DNA from: JAYODZ01 sp965662735
Lineage (GTDB): Bacteria > Pseudomonadota > Alphaproteobacteria > RS24
DNA: 43,524 nt
Assembly (NCBI GenBank): GCA_965662735.1
Contig: CBFIIU010000017.1
Location: 1 to 43,524 of the forward strand
Direction of reading: 5' to 3'
In this document: piece by piece, positions 26,454-33,081 of the stretch
Layout: every line of letters begins with the position of its first letter
Position numbering within the stretch: position 1 is the first letter of the stretch
Notes under the pieces: generated by a model
What the model was told of the DNA's origin: nothing
Databases searched by the model: none
Seen by the model: the letters and a program-made list of their open reading frames with translations, nothing else
Translations under genes and position numbers: made by a program

Positions 26454-26903
26454 CTATCGACCGCGATAGGGGGGCACGCCCTGATCGGGGATGAACACGC
26501 CCTCGGGAAGGGGGCCCGACTGCCAGAAAATGTCAATTGGAATGCCGCCGCGCGGATACCAATAGCCGCCAATGCGTAACCAACGTGGCGATAGCGTGTC
26601 CACCAAGCGCTTGGCAATCATAATTGTGCAGTCTTCATGAAAAGCGCCATGATTGCGAAAGCTGGCCATAAATAATTTCAGACTTTTGCTTTCCACCAAA
26701 TAGCGATCAGGAACATAGTCGATGACCAAATGGCCAAAATCGGGTTGTCCCGTAACGGGACACAGGGACGTAAATTCCGGAATGGCAAAGCGGGCCACGT
26801 AATTTGTGTCGGGATGAGGGTTGGCCACGCGATCAAGTTGTGCGTCATCGGGTGATGCTGGAAGGGCCGACATTTTGCCCAGTTGGTTCGCGCCCTCAAC
26901 CAT
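26454..26903 (-). CDS. queF: NADPH-dependent 7-cyano-7-deazaguanine reductase, type I
   Basis: A 149-residue T-fold enzyme reducing preQ0 to preQ1, the last step before tRNA insertion in queuosine synthesis. The nucleophile Cys is in FTSLCPVTGQPDFG, with the catalytic Asp in the same motif. The type-defining NADPH motif is ESKSLKLFM. Length and arrangement fit the unimodular type I rather than the larger E. coli type II. ATG 26903 has AAGGTG six bases upstream and overlaps the queD stop by eight bases. A GTG at 26912 would add three residues. It ends the queCEDF run, facing kdsA. Confidence 0.95.
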   Translation of the reverse strand: MVEGANQLGKMSALPASPDDAQLDRVANPHPDTNYVARFAIPEFTSLCPVTGQPDFGHLVIDYVPDRYLVESKSLKLFMASFRNHGAFHEDCTIMIAKRLVDTLSPRWLRIGGYWYPRGGIPIDIFWQSGPLPEGVFIPDQGVPPYRGR

Positions 26904-27264
26904 GCTCGGCACCTTGATAGCTGCAGGATTGGCCGAGACTATCTCTAAAAATCTCTACTTCATCCAGCTGCGCTAAATCCTCGGAGAGCTGATCCCAAAT
27001 CCATTTGGCTAAGCCTTCAAGGGTAGGCTTCTCCAGCCCCTCAATGTCATTCAAAAGATGATGGTCAAGCTTGGAGCGCACGCGCCCAATGGCGACATTA
27101 AAGGTCTCAAAATCGAGAATTTGACCGGTGGCGGTGGCTGGATTTCCACGCAAGGTCACCCGCACCCGAAACGAGTGCCCATGGATGCGCCGGTTTTGAT
27201 GATCGGCGTCGTAATTGTCGAGCCGATGCGCCGCGTCAAAATGGAAGTCTTGCCGTAATTTCAT
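26896..27264 (-). CDS. queD: QueD-family 6-carboxytetrahydropterin synthase, variant active site
   Basis: A 122-residue T-fold protein of the QueD/PTPS family, which turns dihydroneopterin triphosphate into 6-carboxy-tetrahydropterin in queuosine synthesis. Zinc ligands are visible: His13 (DAAHRL) and His28/His30 (RIHGHSF). The Asp-His pair is LDHHLL at 67-68. Two usual features are changed. The position of the nucleophilic Cys (HKCGRLHGH in E. coli) is Asn24 in HQNRRIHGH. The usual C-terminal Glu-Thr pair is replaced by Arg107-Asp108 in VEIFRDSLGQ. The only cysteine is Cys114. The cluster makes a QueD role likely, but the chemistry may differ. It starts 17 bp after queE. Confidence 0.85.
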   Translation of the reverse strand: MKLRQDFHFDAAHRLDNYDADHQNRRIHGHSFRVRVTLRGNPATATGQILDFETFNVAIGRVRSKLDHHLLNDIEGLEKPTLEGLAKWIWDQLSEDLAQLDEVEIFRDSLGQSCSYQGAEHG

Positions 27265-27281
27265 GCGCCGCTTATGCCCGA

Positions 27282-27944
27282 TTACGGTATTCCGGTCAAT
27301 TTATGAGTTTGTAAACTGAGCGACCATTGCGGGTGATCGAGGCAGTAGCTCACGCATGCGCTAACATTCTCTGCATTTCGCTGCGCTGGGTTATTCGTGT
27401 CACCTGTGAAATTCATATCCATCGGCTGCAGGTAAAAATGGTCGAACTGAAGCTTGGCAAAGTCTTCGGGTGCGAGGGTTTCTTGCGGATAGACAAATTT
27501 CAGCTCATTTCCAGTTTTTTGCTGTAACGGCGTCTGCGGCTTAGGGCTGACACAAATCCAATCAACACCTTGTGGAACCGGAAGCGACCCATTGGTCTCC
27601 ACAGCGATTTCAAAGCCCTTGCGCTTGAGCGCCTCAATTAAGGGAGGGTCGAGCTGTAAGCAGGGCTCTCCCCCCGTGAACACAACATAAGGAGCCCCCG
27701 CGCCGGGCCAATGCGAAGCAATATGCTCTGCAAGGGCATCGGCAGATCGAAATTTGCCGCCACCCTCGCCATCGGTTCCGACAAAATCCGTATCGCAAAA
27801 TTGGCAGGCCGCTATGGCCCGATCCTCAGCCCGACCCGACCACAAATTACAGCCGCTAAAGCGACAAAAAACCGAAGGGCGCCCAGCGCGTGCGCCTTCG
27901 CCTTGTAAGGTGTAAAAACACTCCTTGACGGAATAGGTCGTCAT
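27282..27944 (-). CDS. queE: 7-carboxy-7-deazaguanine synthase (radical SAM)
   Basis: A 220-residue radical SAM enzyme converting 6-carboxy-tetrahydropterin to 7-carboxy-7-deazaguanine. After the family N-terminus VKECFYTLQGEGARAGRP comes the iron-sulphur motif. It is the expanded CX14CX2C form (from GCNLW to ACQFCDTDF) seen in some proteobacterial QueE, rather than CX3CX2C. The SAM-binding FTGGEPCLQ follows. ATG 27944 overlaps the queC stop (ATGA) and gives the typical N-terminus; ATG 27956 would add four residues. Confidence 0.95.
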   Translation of the reverse strand: MTTYSVKECFYTLQGEGARAGRPSVFCRFSGCNLWSGRAEDRAIAACQFCDTDFVGTDGEGGGKFRSADALAEHIASHWPGAGAPYVVFTGGEPCLQLDPPLIEALKRKGFEIAVETNGSLPVPQGVDWICVSPKPQTPLQQKTGNELKFVYPQETLAPEDFAKLQFDHFYLQPMDMNFTGDTNNPAQRNAENVSACVSYCLDHPQWSLSLQTHKLTGIP

Positions 27945-28645
27945 AAGGACACCCATTTATGGTAGCCATTTGCTCTAAGGTCGCATGCTGGGCAGTCGTC
28001 ACAACCATATCCCCACACATGTCGATGCGTGCGCTCACCTCGGTAGCATGAATGGGTCTTTTCAATAATCAGGTCAATAAAGTCACGCCCGCCCAAACGA
28101 TCGGCAAAAGCCCAGCTTTCGGCTTTGTCGAGATACATAAGGGGGGTTTCAATTTCGAAGGCCGTCTCCATACCCAAATTTAATGCTGAGGTGACGGCAT
28201 CCAGCGTTGCGCGCCGACAGTCGGGATATCCCGAATAATCGGTTTCGCACATCCCTCCCATTAAAACCCGAATATCACGACGATAGGCTAAAGCCGCGGC
28301 ATAGGTGAAAAAAACGATATTTCGTCCCGGTACAAAAGTGGTGGGGAGGCCATCATCCGCCATTTGGATGGCACGGGTTTCGGTGAGCGCACTGCCACCA
28401 ATTTGCGCCAGAGCGGGAATGTCCAAAACATGATCTGCCGTCAATTGTCCTGGCCATCCACGGATCGTGATGAGCTCTTTCATGCTGGACAAGACATTTT
28501 CTCGGCAGGTCATTTCGATGCTGTGTCGCTGACCATAATTAAACCCAATGGTTTCCACATGCGCATAGCGCGATAGAGCATCCGCCAAGCATATGGTTGA
28601 ATCTTGGCCGCCCGAAAACAGAACGAGTGCTGAGTGATGTGTCAT
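27941..28645 (-). CDS. queC: 7-cyano-7-deazaguanine (preQ0) synthase
   Basis: A 234-residue ATP-dependent enzyme that makes preQ0 from 7-carboxy-7-deazaguanine and ammonia. The PP-loop LFSGGQDST is near the N-terminus. A C-terminal zinc site is formed by Cys residues in HSCYRGE and GCDDCPACDLR. I start at ATG 28645; GTG 28660 is an in-frame alternative adding five residues. It opens the queC-queE-queD-queF run. The region upstream does not look like a preQ1 riboswitch, although I cannot fold it rigorously. Confidence 0.96.
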   Translation of the reverse strand: MTHHSALVLFSGGQDSTICLADALSRYAHVETIGFNYGQRHSIEMTCRENVLSSMKELITIRGWPGQLTADHVLDIPALAQIGGSALTETRAIQMADDGLPTTFVPGRNIVFFTYAAALAYRRDIRVLMGGMCETDYSGYPDCRRATLDAVTSALNLGMETAFEIETPLMYLDKAESWAFADRLGGRDFIDLIIEKTHSCYRGERTHRHVWGYGCDDCPACDLRANGYHKWVSL

Positions 28646-28768
28646 AGCGTCTTGTAACACAAGGGCAATTGATCCAAAAGCGCGTCTTCCGTAAAGAAAT
28701 CTAGGCGCTCAGGCATGATGGGGCCGCGAAAGAACTGGTGACAGCTCGGCAAGGCACTGCTTCCGCGA

Positions 28769-28797
28769 TTGCCTCAATGCGTCAGTTGTTTTATGTA
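28769..28797 (+). promoter_or_regulatory. eno: Candidate sigma-70-like promoter for eno
   Basis: TTGCCT at 28769-28774 and TATGTA at 28792-28797 are separated by 17 bases. Each matches four of six consensus positions. The pair lies about 50 bases upstream of the eno ATG in the queC-eno divergent region. The match is weak, so this is only a pointer. Confidence 0.3.
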
Positions 28798-28848
28798 ATC
28801 GCTAGAGGTCTGAAACGAGACTTTTGAACCAAGAAAGTGGGAAAAAAT

Positions 28849-30123
28849 ATGACGGGCATTTTGGAGATCATTGGTCGCGAAATTTTGGACAGTCGCGGCA
28901 ATCCGACGGTTGAGGTCGATGTGGTTTTAGAAGATGGAAGCTTTGGCCGCGCCGCTGTTCCGTCGGGTGCGTCCACAGGCGCCTATGAGGCTGTCGAGAA
29001 GCGCGATGGTGATCCCAAGCGTTATTTGGGCAAGGGTGTCCAGCAAGCCGTCGATGCTGTGAATGGCGAGATATTTGATGCCCTGAGCGGGCTCGATGCC
29101 AGTGAACAAAACCATATTGATCAAACTCTAATAGCGCTCGATGGAACCGCCAATAAAGAGCGATTGGGCGCCAATGCCATTTTGGGTGTTTCGCTAGCGG
29201 TGGCGAAAGCGGCGGCTGACAGCCATATGATCCCGCTTTGGCGTTATATTGGCGGCGCGCATGCCCGCACCTTGCCGGTGCCCATGATGAATATTTTAAA
29301 TGGCGGGGCGCACGCAGATAATCCTGTCGATGTCCAAGAATTCATGATTATGCCGATCTCGGCCGATAATATCGCCCATGCCGTGCGAATGGGGGCGGAG
29401 ATTTTTCACACGCTGAAGGGGCTTCTTTCTGCCGACGGATTGGCGACAGGTGTGGGCGATGAAGGGGGTTTTGCACCCGCCGTCAAGTCGACCGATGACG
29501 CTTTATCTTATGTCAGTCGCGCCATTGAAAAAGCCGGCTATGTGCTCGGAGACGATATTGTGCTGGCGTTGGATGCGGCCTCGACCGAGTTTTACTCAGA
29601 TGGCGCCTATCATTTGAAGGGTGAGGGCAAAGTTTTATCCGCCGGCGAGATGGTCGACTATTGGGTCGATCTATGTGGTCGCTATCCCATCGTCTCGATT
29701 GAGGATGGAATGGATGAGAATGATTGGGACGGGTGGAAAGCGCTCACCCAAGCCCTTGGAGATCGGGTGCAATTAGTTGGCGACGACCTTTTTGTCACCA
29801 ATCCGGTGCGCTTGGCCGACGGAATTGCGCGCGGTGTCGCCAATTCGATTTTGGTGAAGGTTAATCAAATTGGGTCATTATCGGAGACCTTAACCGCGGT
29901 TGAGATGGCGCAACGCGCGCGTTATACGGCCGTGATGTCGCATCGTTCGGGCGAAACAGAAGACGCAACAATTGCTGATTTGGCGGTGGCCACCAATTGT
30001 GGTCAGATCAAGACCGGTTCATTGGCGCGCTCAGATCGCTTGGCAAAATATAACCAGCTTATCCGCATCGAAGAGGCGCTGGGAGATCAAGCAATCTACC
30101 CTGGCCGATCGATCTTGAGATAA
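28849..30123 (+). CDS. eno: Enolase
   Basis: A 424-residue glycolytic enzyme interconverting 2-phosphoglycerate and phosphoenolpyruvate; in many bacteria also part of the RNA degradosome. The N-terminal GREILDSRGNPTVEVDV, the middle LNGGAHADNPVDVQEFMIMP and the C-terminal signature VKVNQIGSLSETL with SHRSGETEDATIADLAV are all present. I start at ATG 28849, which matches the family N-terminus, rather than the GTG at 28837. It is divergent from queC and precedes ftsB, the normal alphaproteobacterial order. Confidence 0.97.
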   Translation: MTGILEIIGREILDSRGNPTVEVDVVLEDGSFGRAAVPSGASTGAYEAVEKRDGDPKRYLGKGVQQAVDAVNGEIFDALSGLDASEQNHIDQTLIALDGTANKERLGANAILGVSLAVAKAAADSHMIPLWRYIGGAHARTLPVPMMNILNGGAHADNPVDVQEFMIMPISADNIAHAVRMGAEIFHTLKGLLSADGLATGVGDEGGFAPAVKSTDDALSYVSRAIEKAGYVLGDDIVLALDAASTEFYSDGAYHLKGEGKVLSAGEMVDYWVDLCGRYPIVSIEDGMDENDWDGWKALTQALGDRVQLVGDDLFVTNPVRLADGIARGVANSILVKVNQIGSLSETLTAVEMAQRARYTAVMSHRSGETEDATIADLAVATNCGQIKTGSLARSDRLAKYNQLIRIEEALGDQAIYPGRSILR

Positions 30124-30154
30124 GTTGAACATAGTTTGAGCATAGTTTGAGTAT
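30123..30154 (+). repeat. Short tandem repeat between eno and ftsB
   Basis: Three diverged tandem copies of a 10-11 bp unit: AGTTGAACAT, AGTTTGAGCAT and AGTTTGAGTAT. They start in the eno stop codon. They could be operator-like half-sites or simple slippage; nothing else supports a function. Confidence 0.6.
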
Positions 30155-30178
30155 AGGAGTGTTCTTTTCGCTTGACGG

Positions 30179-30201
30179 AGCGAATCAGTTTGTGATTCGC
30201 T
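30179..30201 (+). promoter_or_regulatory. Hairpin directly upstream of the ftsB start codon
   Basis: A perfect 9-bp inverted repeat (AGCGAATCA / TGATTCGCT) with a GTTTG loop ends five bases before ATG 30207. The only Shine-Dalgarno-like sequence, GGAG at 30177-30180, is at the 5' foot of the stem, about 26 bases from ATG. Folding would bring it close to the start. There is no T tract, so a terminator is unlikely. Confidence 0.5.
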
Positions 30202-30206
30202 GACGT

Positions 30207-30569
30207 ATGATTCGCGATCTTGCCCATACTGATTTCACTCTCGCTCACACGAAGCGCCGCACGCCTTTGCGCCTCTTTATCTTTCCAGGCGTTATGGTGA
30301 TTCTGTTTTGCGTTTTACTGGTGCAGGCGTGGACGGGCGATCGGGGCCTTAAAAATTGGCTGCAGTCGAAGGAAATCTATGCGCAGCGCGTAGCTGATCT
30401 CGAGCGCCTCAAAAATAATAATCAAGATCTTCGCGGGCGCATTCAACGTTTGCAGTTGTCGACACTGGATTTGGATTATCTTGAGGAGCGAGCCCGTGCC
30501 GATTTGGGTATGGTGGCGCCCGATGAGAATGTCATTTTTGTTGATCCGACCGCCAAGCCTGCAGACTAG
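30207..30569 (+). CDS. ftsB: FtsB/DivIC family cell-division protein
   Basis: A 120-residue bitopic membrane protein. A short basic N-terminus (HTKRRTPLR) leads to one membrane segment (LFIFPGVMVILFCVLLVQAW), then a periplasmic coiled coil (about 60-90) and a conserved YLEERARADLGMVAPDE region. FtsB-type proteins join FtsQ and FtsL at the divisome to activate septal peptidoglycan synthesis. Position right after eno is typical. In most alphaproteobacteria the pyruvate dehydrogenase genes follow; here lipA does. Confidence 0.88.
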   Translation: MIRDLAHTDFTLAHTKRRTPLRLFIFPGVMVILFCVLLVQAWTGDRGLKNWLQSKEIYAQRVADLERLKNNNQDLRGRIQRLQLSTLDLDYLEERARADLGMVAPDENVIFVDPTAKPAD

Positions 30570-30629
30570 TATTTTTCGTAAAGCTCGAACTATTCTTGTT
30601 TGGTGGGCTCAGGCTCGCTATAAAAGCGC

Positions 30630-31598
30630 ATGACCACAATTATTGATACGGTTTCAGGAAAACGCCCGCGCCATCCGGAAAAGGAAAAGCGTGCCGAGAC
30701 ACCTGTCTTGCGAAAACCCGATTGGTTGCGCACACGCGCGCCCGGATCCAAGGCCTATCAAGAAACGCGCGCTATTGTAAAAGAGCACAATCTCGTCACG
30801 GTGTGCGAGGAAGCAGCCTGTCCCAATATAGGTGAATGTTGGACCGAGCGTCATGCCACTTTTATGATTATGGGCGAAGTGTGCACGCGTGCCTGCGCAT
30901 TTTGCAATGTCGCGACGGGCCAGCCGGCGCCGCTTGATGCCGATGAACCAACGCGTACCGGGCATGCCGTGGCGCAGCTTGGGCTTCGACATGTGGTGAT
31001 TACCTCGGTGGATCGTGACGATTTAGCAGATGGTGGTGCGGACCATTTCGCGCAGACCATTCGCGCTATTCGCCAAGTTTCTCCCGCAACAACGGTCGAG
31101 ATTTTGACCCCTGATTTTTTGCGAAAAGAGGGTGCGTGGGAAGTTGTGATTGAGGCCGCGCCCGATGTGTTTAATCATAATTTAGAGACGGTGCCGCGGC
31201 TTTACTTGCCGATCCGTCCGGGCGCACGTTATTTCCATTCCTTGAGGCTTTTGCAACGGGTTAAAGAGGTCAATCCGACGATTTTCACGAAATCCGGCAT
31301 TATGGTTGGTCTTGGTGAAACACGTGAAGAGATCATGCAAATNNNNNNNNNNNNNNNNNNAGCCGATGTCGACTTTATCACCATCGGACAATATCTGCAG
31401 CCGACACGCAAGCATGCGCCGATTGATCGGTTTTGGACACCAGACGAATTTGAGCAATTGGCAACCATTGCACGCGCCAAGGGCTTTTTAATGGTATCGG
31501 CTTCGCCACTTACGCGCTCATCGCATCATGCGGATGCGGATTTTGAACAGCTGAAAGCCGCGCGGCTTGATCGTCATGCGGCTTCCGCTCGCCAATGA
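30630..31598 (+). CDS. lipA: Lipoyl synthase
   Basis: A 322-residue radical SAM enzyme inserting two sulphurs into octanoyl groups on lipoyl domains. The auxiliary cluster motif is CEEAACPNIGEC (CX4CX5C) and the radical SAM motif is CTRACAFC (CX3CX2C). The C-terminal RSSHHAD supplies the Ser ligand of the auxiliary cluster. The frame contains an 18-N gap at 31343-31360, in the segment between GETREEIMQ and ADVDFITIGQYLQPT. Comparison with E. coli LipA shows that exactly this spacing is expected, so the gap is sized correctly and the gene is intact. Its last bases overlap the next gene (ATGA). Confidence 0.95.
   Translation: MTTIIDTVSGKRPRHPEKEKRAETPVLRKPDWLRTRAPGSKAYQETRAIVKEHNLVTVCEEAACPNIGECWTERHATFMIMGEVCTRACAFCNVATGQPAPLDADEPTRTGHAVAQLGLRHVVITSVDRDDLADGGADHFAQTIRAIRQVSPATTVEILTPDFLRKEGAWEVVIEAAPDVFNHNLETVPRLYLPIRPGARYFHSLRLLQRVKEVNPTIFTKSGIMVGLGETREEIMQXXXXXXXADVDFITIGQYLQPTRKHAPIDRFWTPDEFEQLATIARAKGFLMVSASPLTRSSHHADADFEQLKAARLDRHAASARQ
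31343..31360. other. Assembly gap of 18 N inside lipA
   Basis: Eighteen unknown bases that keep the lipA reading frame. The seven affected residues correspond to a moderately conserved helix in LipA, with no catalytic Cys or Ser expected there. Confidence 0.95.
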
Positions 31599-32047
31599 AA
31601 ACCGTCACTCTGGAACGGTTAAGCCCCTACCAGGCTGATCAAATGTTTGATTTGATTGGCGATGTGGGGCGCTATCACGAGTTTCTGCCCTATTGTGTTG
31701 GGTCGCGTGTGCGCAGCCGCAAGCCTGAGGCGGGCGGCGAGGTGATGACCGCCGATCTGATGATCCGGTATAAGCTGATCCACGAGACCTATACCAGCGA
31801 CGTTGTTCTCAATCGCGCGTGCGGCACCATATCGGTTCGCCAAGCCAAGGGGCCTTTTCGGTCGCTCAAAAACGAGTGGCGTTTTGTTCCCGCTGAAGAG
31901 GGCTGCCAGGTCATGTTTCGCCTCGACTTCGAATTCCAGTTCTCTTTATTGGCGCGCATACTCTCGCCGATCATGGATCACGCGGTGGAGCGAATGGTGG
32001 AGGCATTTGAAACCCGTGCCCACGCCCTGTATGGGCACAAAAAATAA
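31595..32047 (+). CDS. COQ10/RatA-family START-like protein
   Basis: A 150-residue small SRPBCC-fold (polyketide cyclase/COQ10) protein. Conserved features are the DVGRYHEFLPYCVGSRV segment near the N-terminus, the KGPFRSLKNEWRFVP strand and the C-terminal helix around MDHAVERMVEAFETRA. In alphaproteobacteria and mitochondria this family is linked to ubiquinone binding and delivery; in E. coli the relative RatA is described as a ribosome-association toxin. Location after lipA is conserved in alphaproteobacteria and favours a respiratory role, but this is inference. No symbol is assigned. Confidence 0.85.
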   Translation: MKTVTLERLSPYQADQMFDLIGDVGRYHEFLPYCVGSRVRSRKPEAGGEVMTADLMIRYKLIHETYTSDVVLNRACGTISVRQAKGPFRSLKNEWRFVPAEEGCQVMFRLDFEFQFSLLARILSPIMDHAVERMVEAFETRAHALYGHKK

Positions 32048-32078
32048 CACAATGAGCGCTGTTGCGCTGAAGACCGCT

Positions 32079-32573
32079 TCATTCGGATAAGCGGGCCAGC
32101 AGCATATCGGCGGCGGCATCGACCGTTGCCATCCGAACAGCGCTTCGGCCTATATCGCCAAACTGGCAATGTTGATGGATGACGCCGGCCTCGGTCGCTG
32201 TTGCCATATGAACCGTGCCAACCGGCTTGTCGGGCGAGCCACCCCCTGGGCCCGCTACACCAGATATAGCTAGCGTGAGATGGGCAGTTGTTTGATTAAA
32301 TAGGTTTTGCGCCATCGCCTTCACCGTTTCGGCGCTAACGGCGCCATGGGTTTTCAAAAGGTCTGCGGGCACATTGAGAATTTCGCGTTTGGCTCGATTG
32401 GAATAGGTGACAAAGCACCGGCCGACAACAATAGAGGATCCCGGTATTTCCGTGAGCAAAGCAGCCACCAATCCGCCGGTGCAGGACTCGCCCGTTGAAA
32501 TGCGCCAATGGCGCTCGCTTCCAAGTTTAATAATTTGTTCGGATTTGCTTATTAAAGTGTTGTTAAACATCAT
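32079..32573 (-). CDS. pncC: CinA C-terminal domain protein (nicotinamide-nucleotide amidohydrolase)
   Basis: A 164-residue stand-alone CinA C-terminal domain. PncC deamidates nicotinamide mononucleotide to nicotinic acid mononucleotide in the NAD salvage cycle. The catalytic N-terminal segment STGESCTGGLVAALLTEIPGSS contains the Ser/Thr/Cys region, followed by YSNRAKREIL, HGAVSAETVKAMA and AISGVAGPGGGSPDKPVGTV. The single-domain length is normal for this group and does not indicate truncation. Two tandem ATG codons start the gene; I use the first. It follows pgpA by nine bases and faces the COQ10-like gene. Confidence 0.92.
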   Translation of the reverse strand: MMFNNTLISKSEQIIKLGSERHWRISTGESCTGGLVAALLTEIPGSSIVVGRCFVTYSNRAKREILNVPADLLKTHGAVSAETVKAMAQNLFNQTTAHLTLAISGVAGPGGGSPDKPVGTVHMATATEAGVIHQHCQFGDIGRSAVRMATVDAAADMLLARLSE

Positions 32574-32582
32574 AAATCTCTA

Positions 32583-33068
32583 TTAGTTAAAGTATTGAAT
32601 AAGTATCAAAATGGCCATGGCATAAAGTCCGGCAATCACATCATCCGCCATAATGCCATGCGGGCCATCGATATTTTGATCGATCCAATTGGCGGGCCAG
32701 AGTTTCACAATATCGAAAAACCGGAATAAGACAAAGGCGCCGAGATAGCCCCAAATGTGAGGCGGGGCAACCGCAAGGGCCATCCACATGCCGACAAGCT
32801 CGTCAATCACGATGGCTTGCGGGTCTTCTGTGGCATCATGTTTGAGCCAGTGTGTGCACGCCCAAACCCCGACCGCATAAGCCAAGACGGCGCCCATTAA
32901 AAGGCTGCTCGCGGGCGCGACAGAAATCCACAGAAGCCCTATGGCAAGGGCGGCAAGGGAACCCCAAGTGCCCGAGGCGGGTTGAAGGCGCCCAGCCCCG
33001 CCCACCGTTGCAATGAGGACGCTCGGCGAAAAGGCGTGGAGGCCGGATGGAAAGGGACGAAGTGCCAT
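32583..33068 (-). CDS. pgpA: Phosphatidylglycerophosphatase A
   Basis: A 161-residue inner-membrane phosphatase that dephosphorylates phosphatidylglycerol phosphate. Motifs are GGAGRLQPASGTWGSLAAL near the N-terminus, IDELVGMW with the conserved acidic pair, and FRFFDIVKLWPANWID. Several membrane segments alternate with these. I start at ATG 33068 behind GAGGA five bases upstream; the frame is open further but would overlap ispDF. The stop of ispDF is 13 bp before this start, so they form one operon with pncC. Confidence 0.94.
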   Translation of the reverse strand: MALRPFPSGLHAFSPSVLIATVGGAGRLQPASGTWGSLAALAIGLLWISVAPASSLLMGAVLAYAVGVWACTHWLKHDATEDPQAIVIDELVGMWMALAVAPPHIWGYLGAFVLFRFFDIVKLWPANWIDQNIDGPHGIMADDVIAGLYAMAILILIQYFN

Positions 33069-33081
33069 TTTTTCCTCTATT

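Noticed and set aside
28646..28848. Possible preQ1 riboswitch upstream of queC
   Set aside because: I looked on the minus strand for the short preQ1-I hairpin with its A-rich tail and found nothing convincing. A covariance-model search would settle it.
32079..32573. CinA looking truncated to its C-terminal domain
   Set aside because: Stand-alone PncC-type proteins of about 160 residues are the normal form in many proteobacteria.
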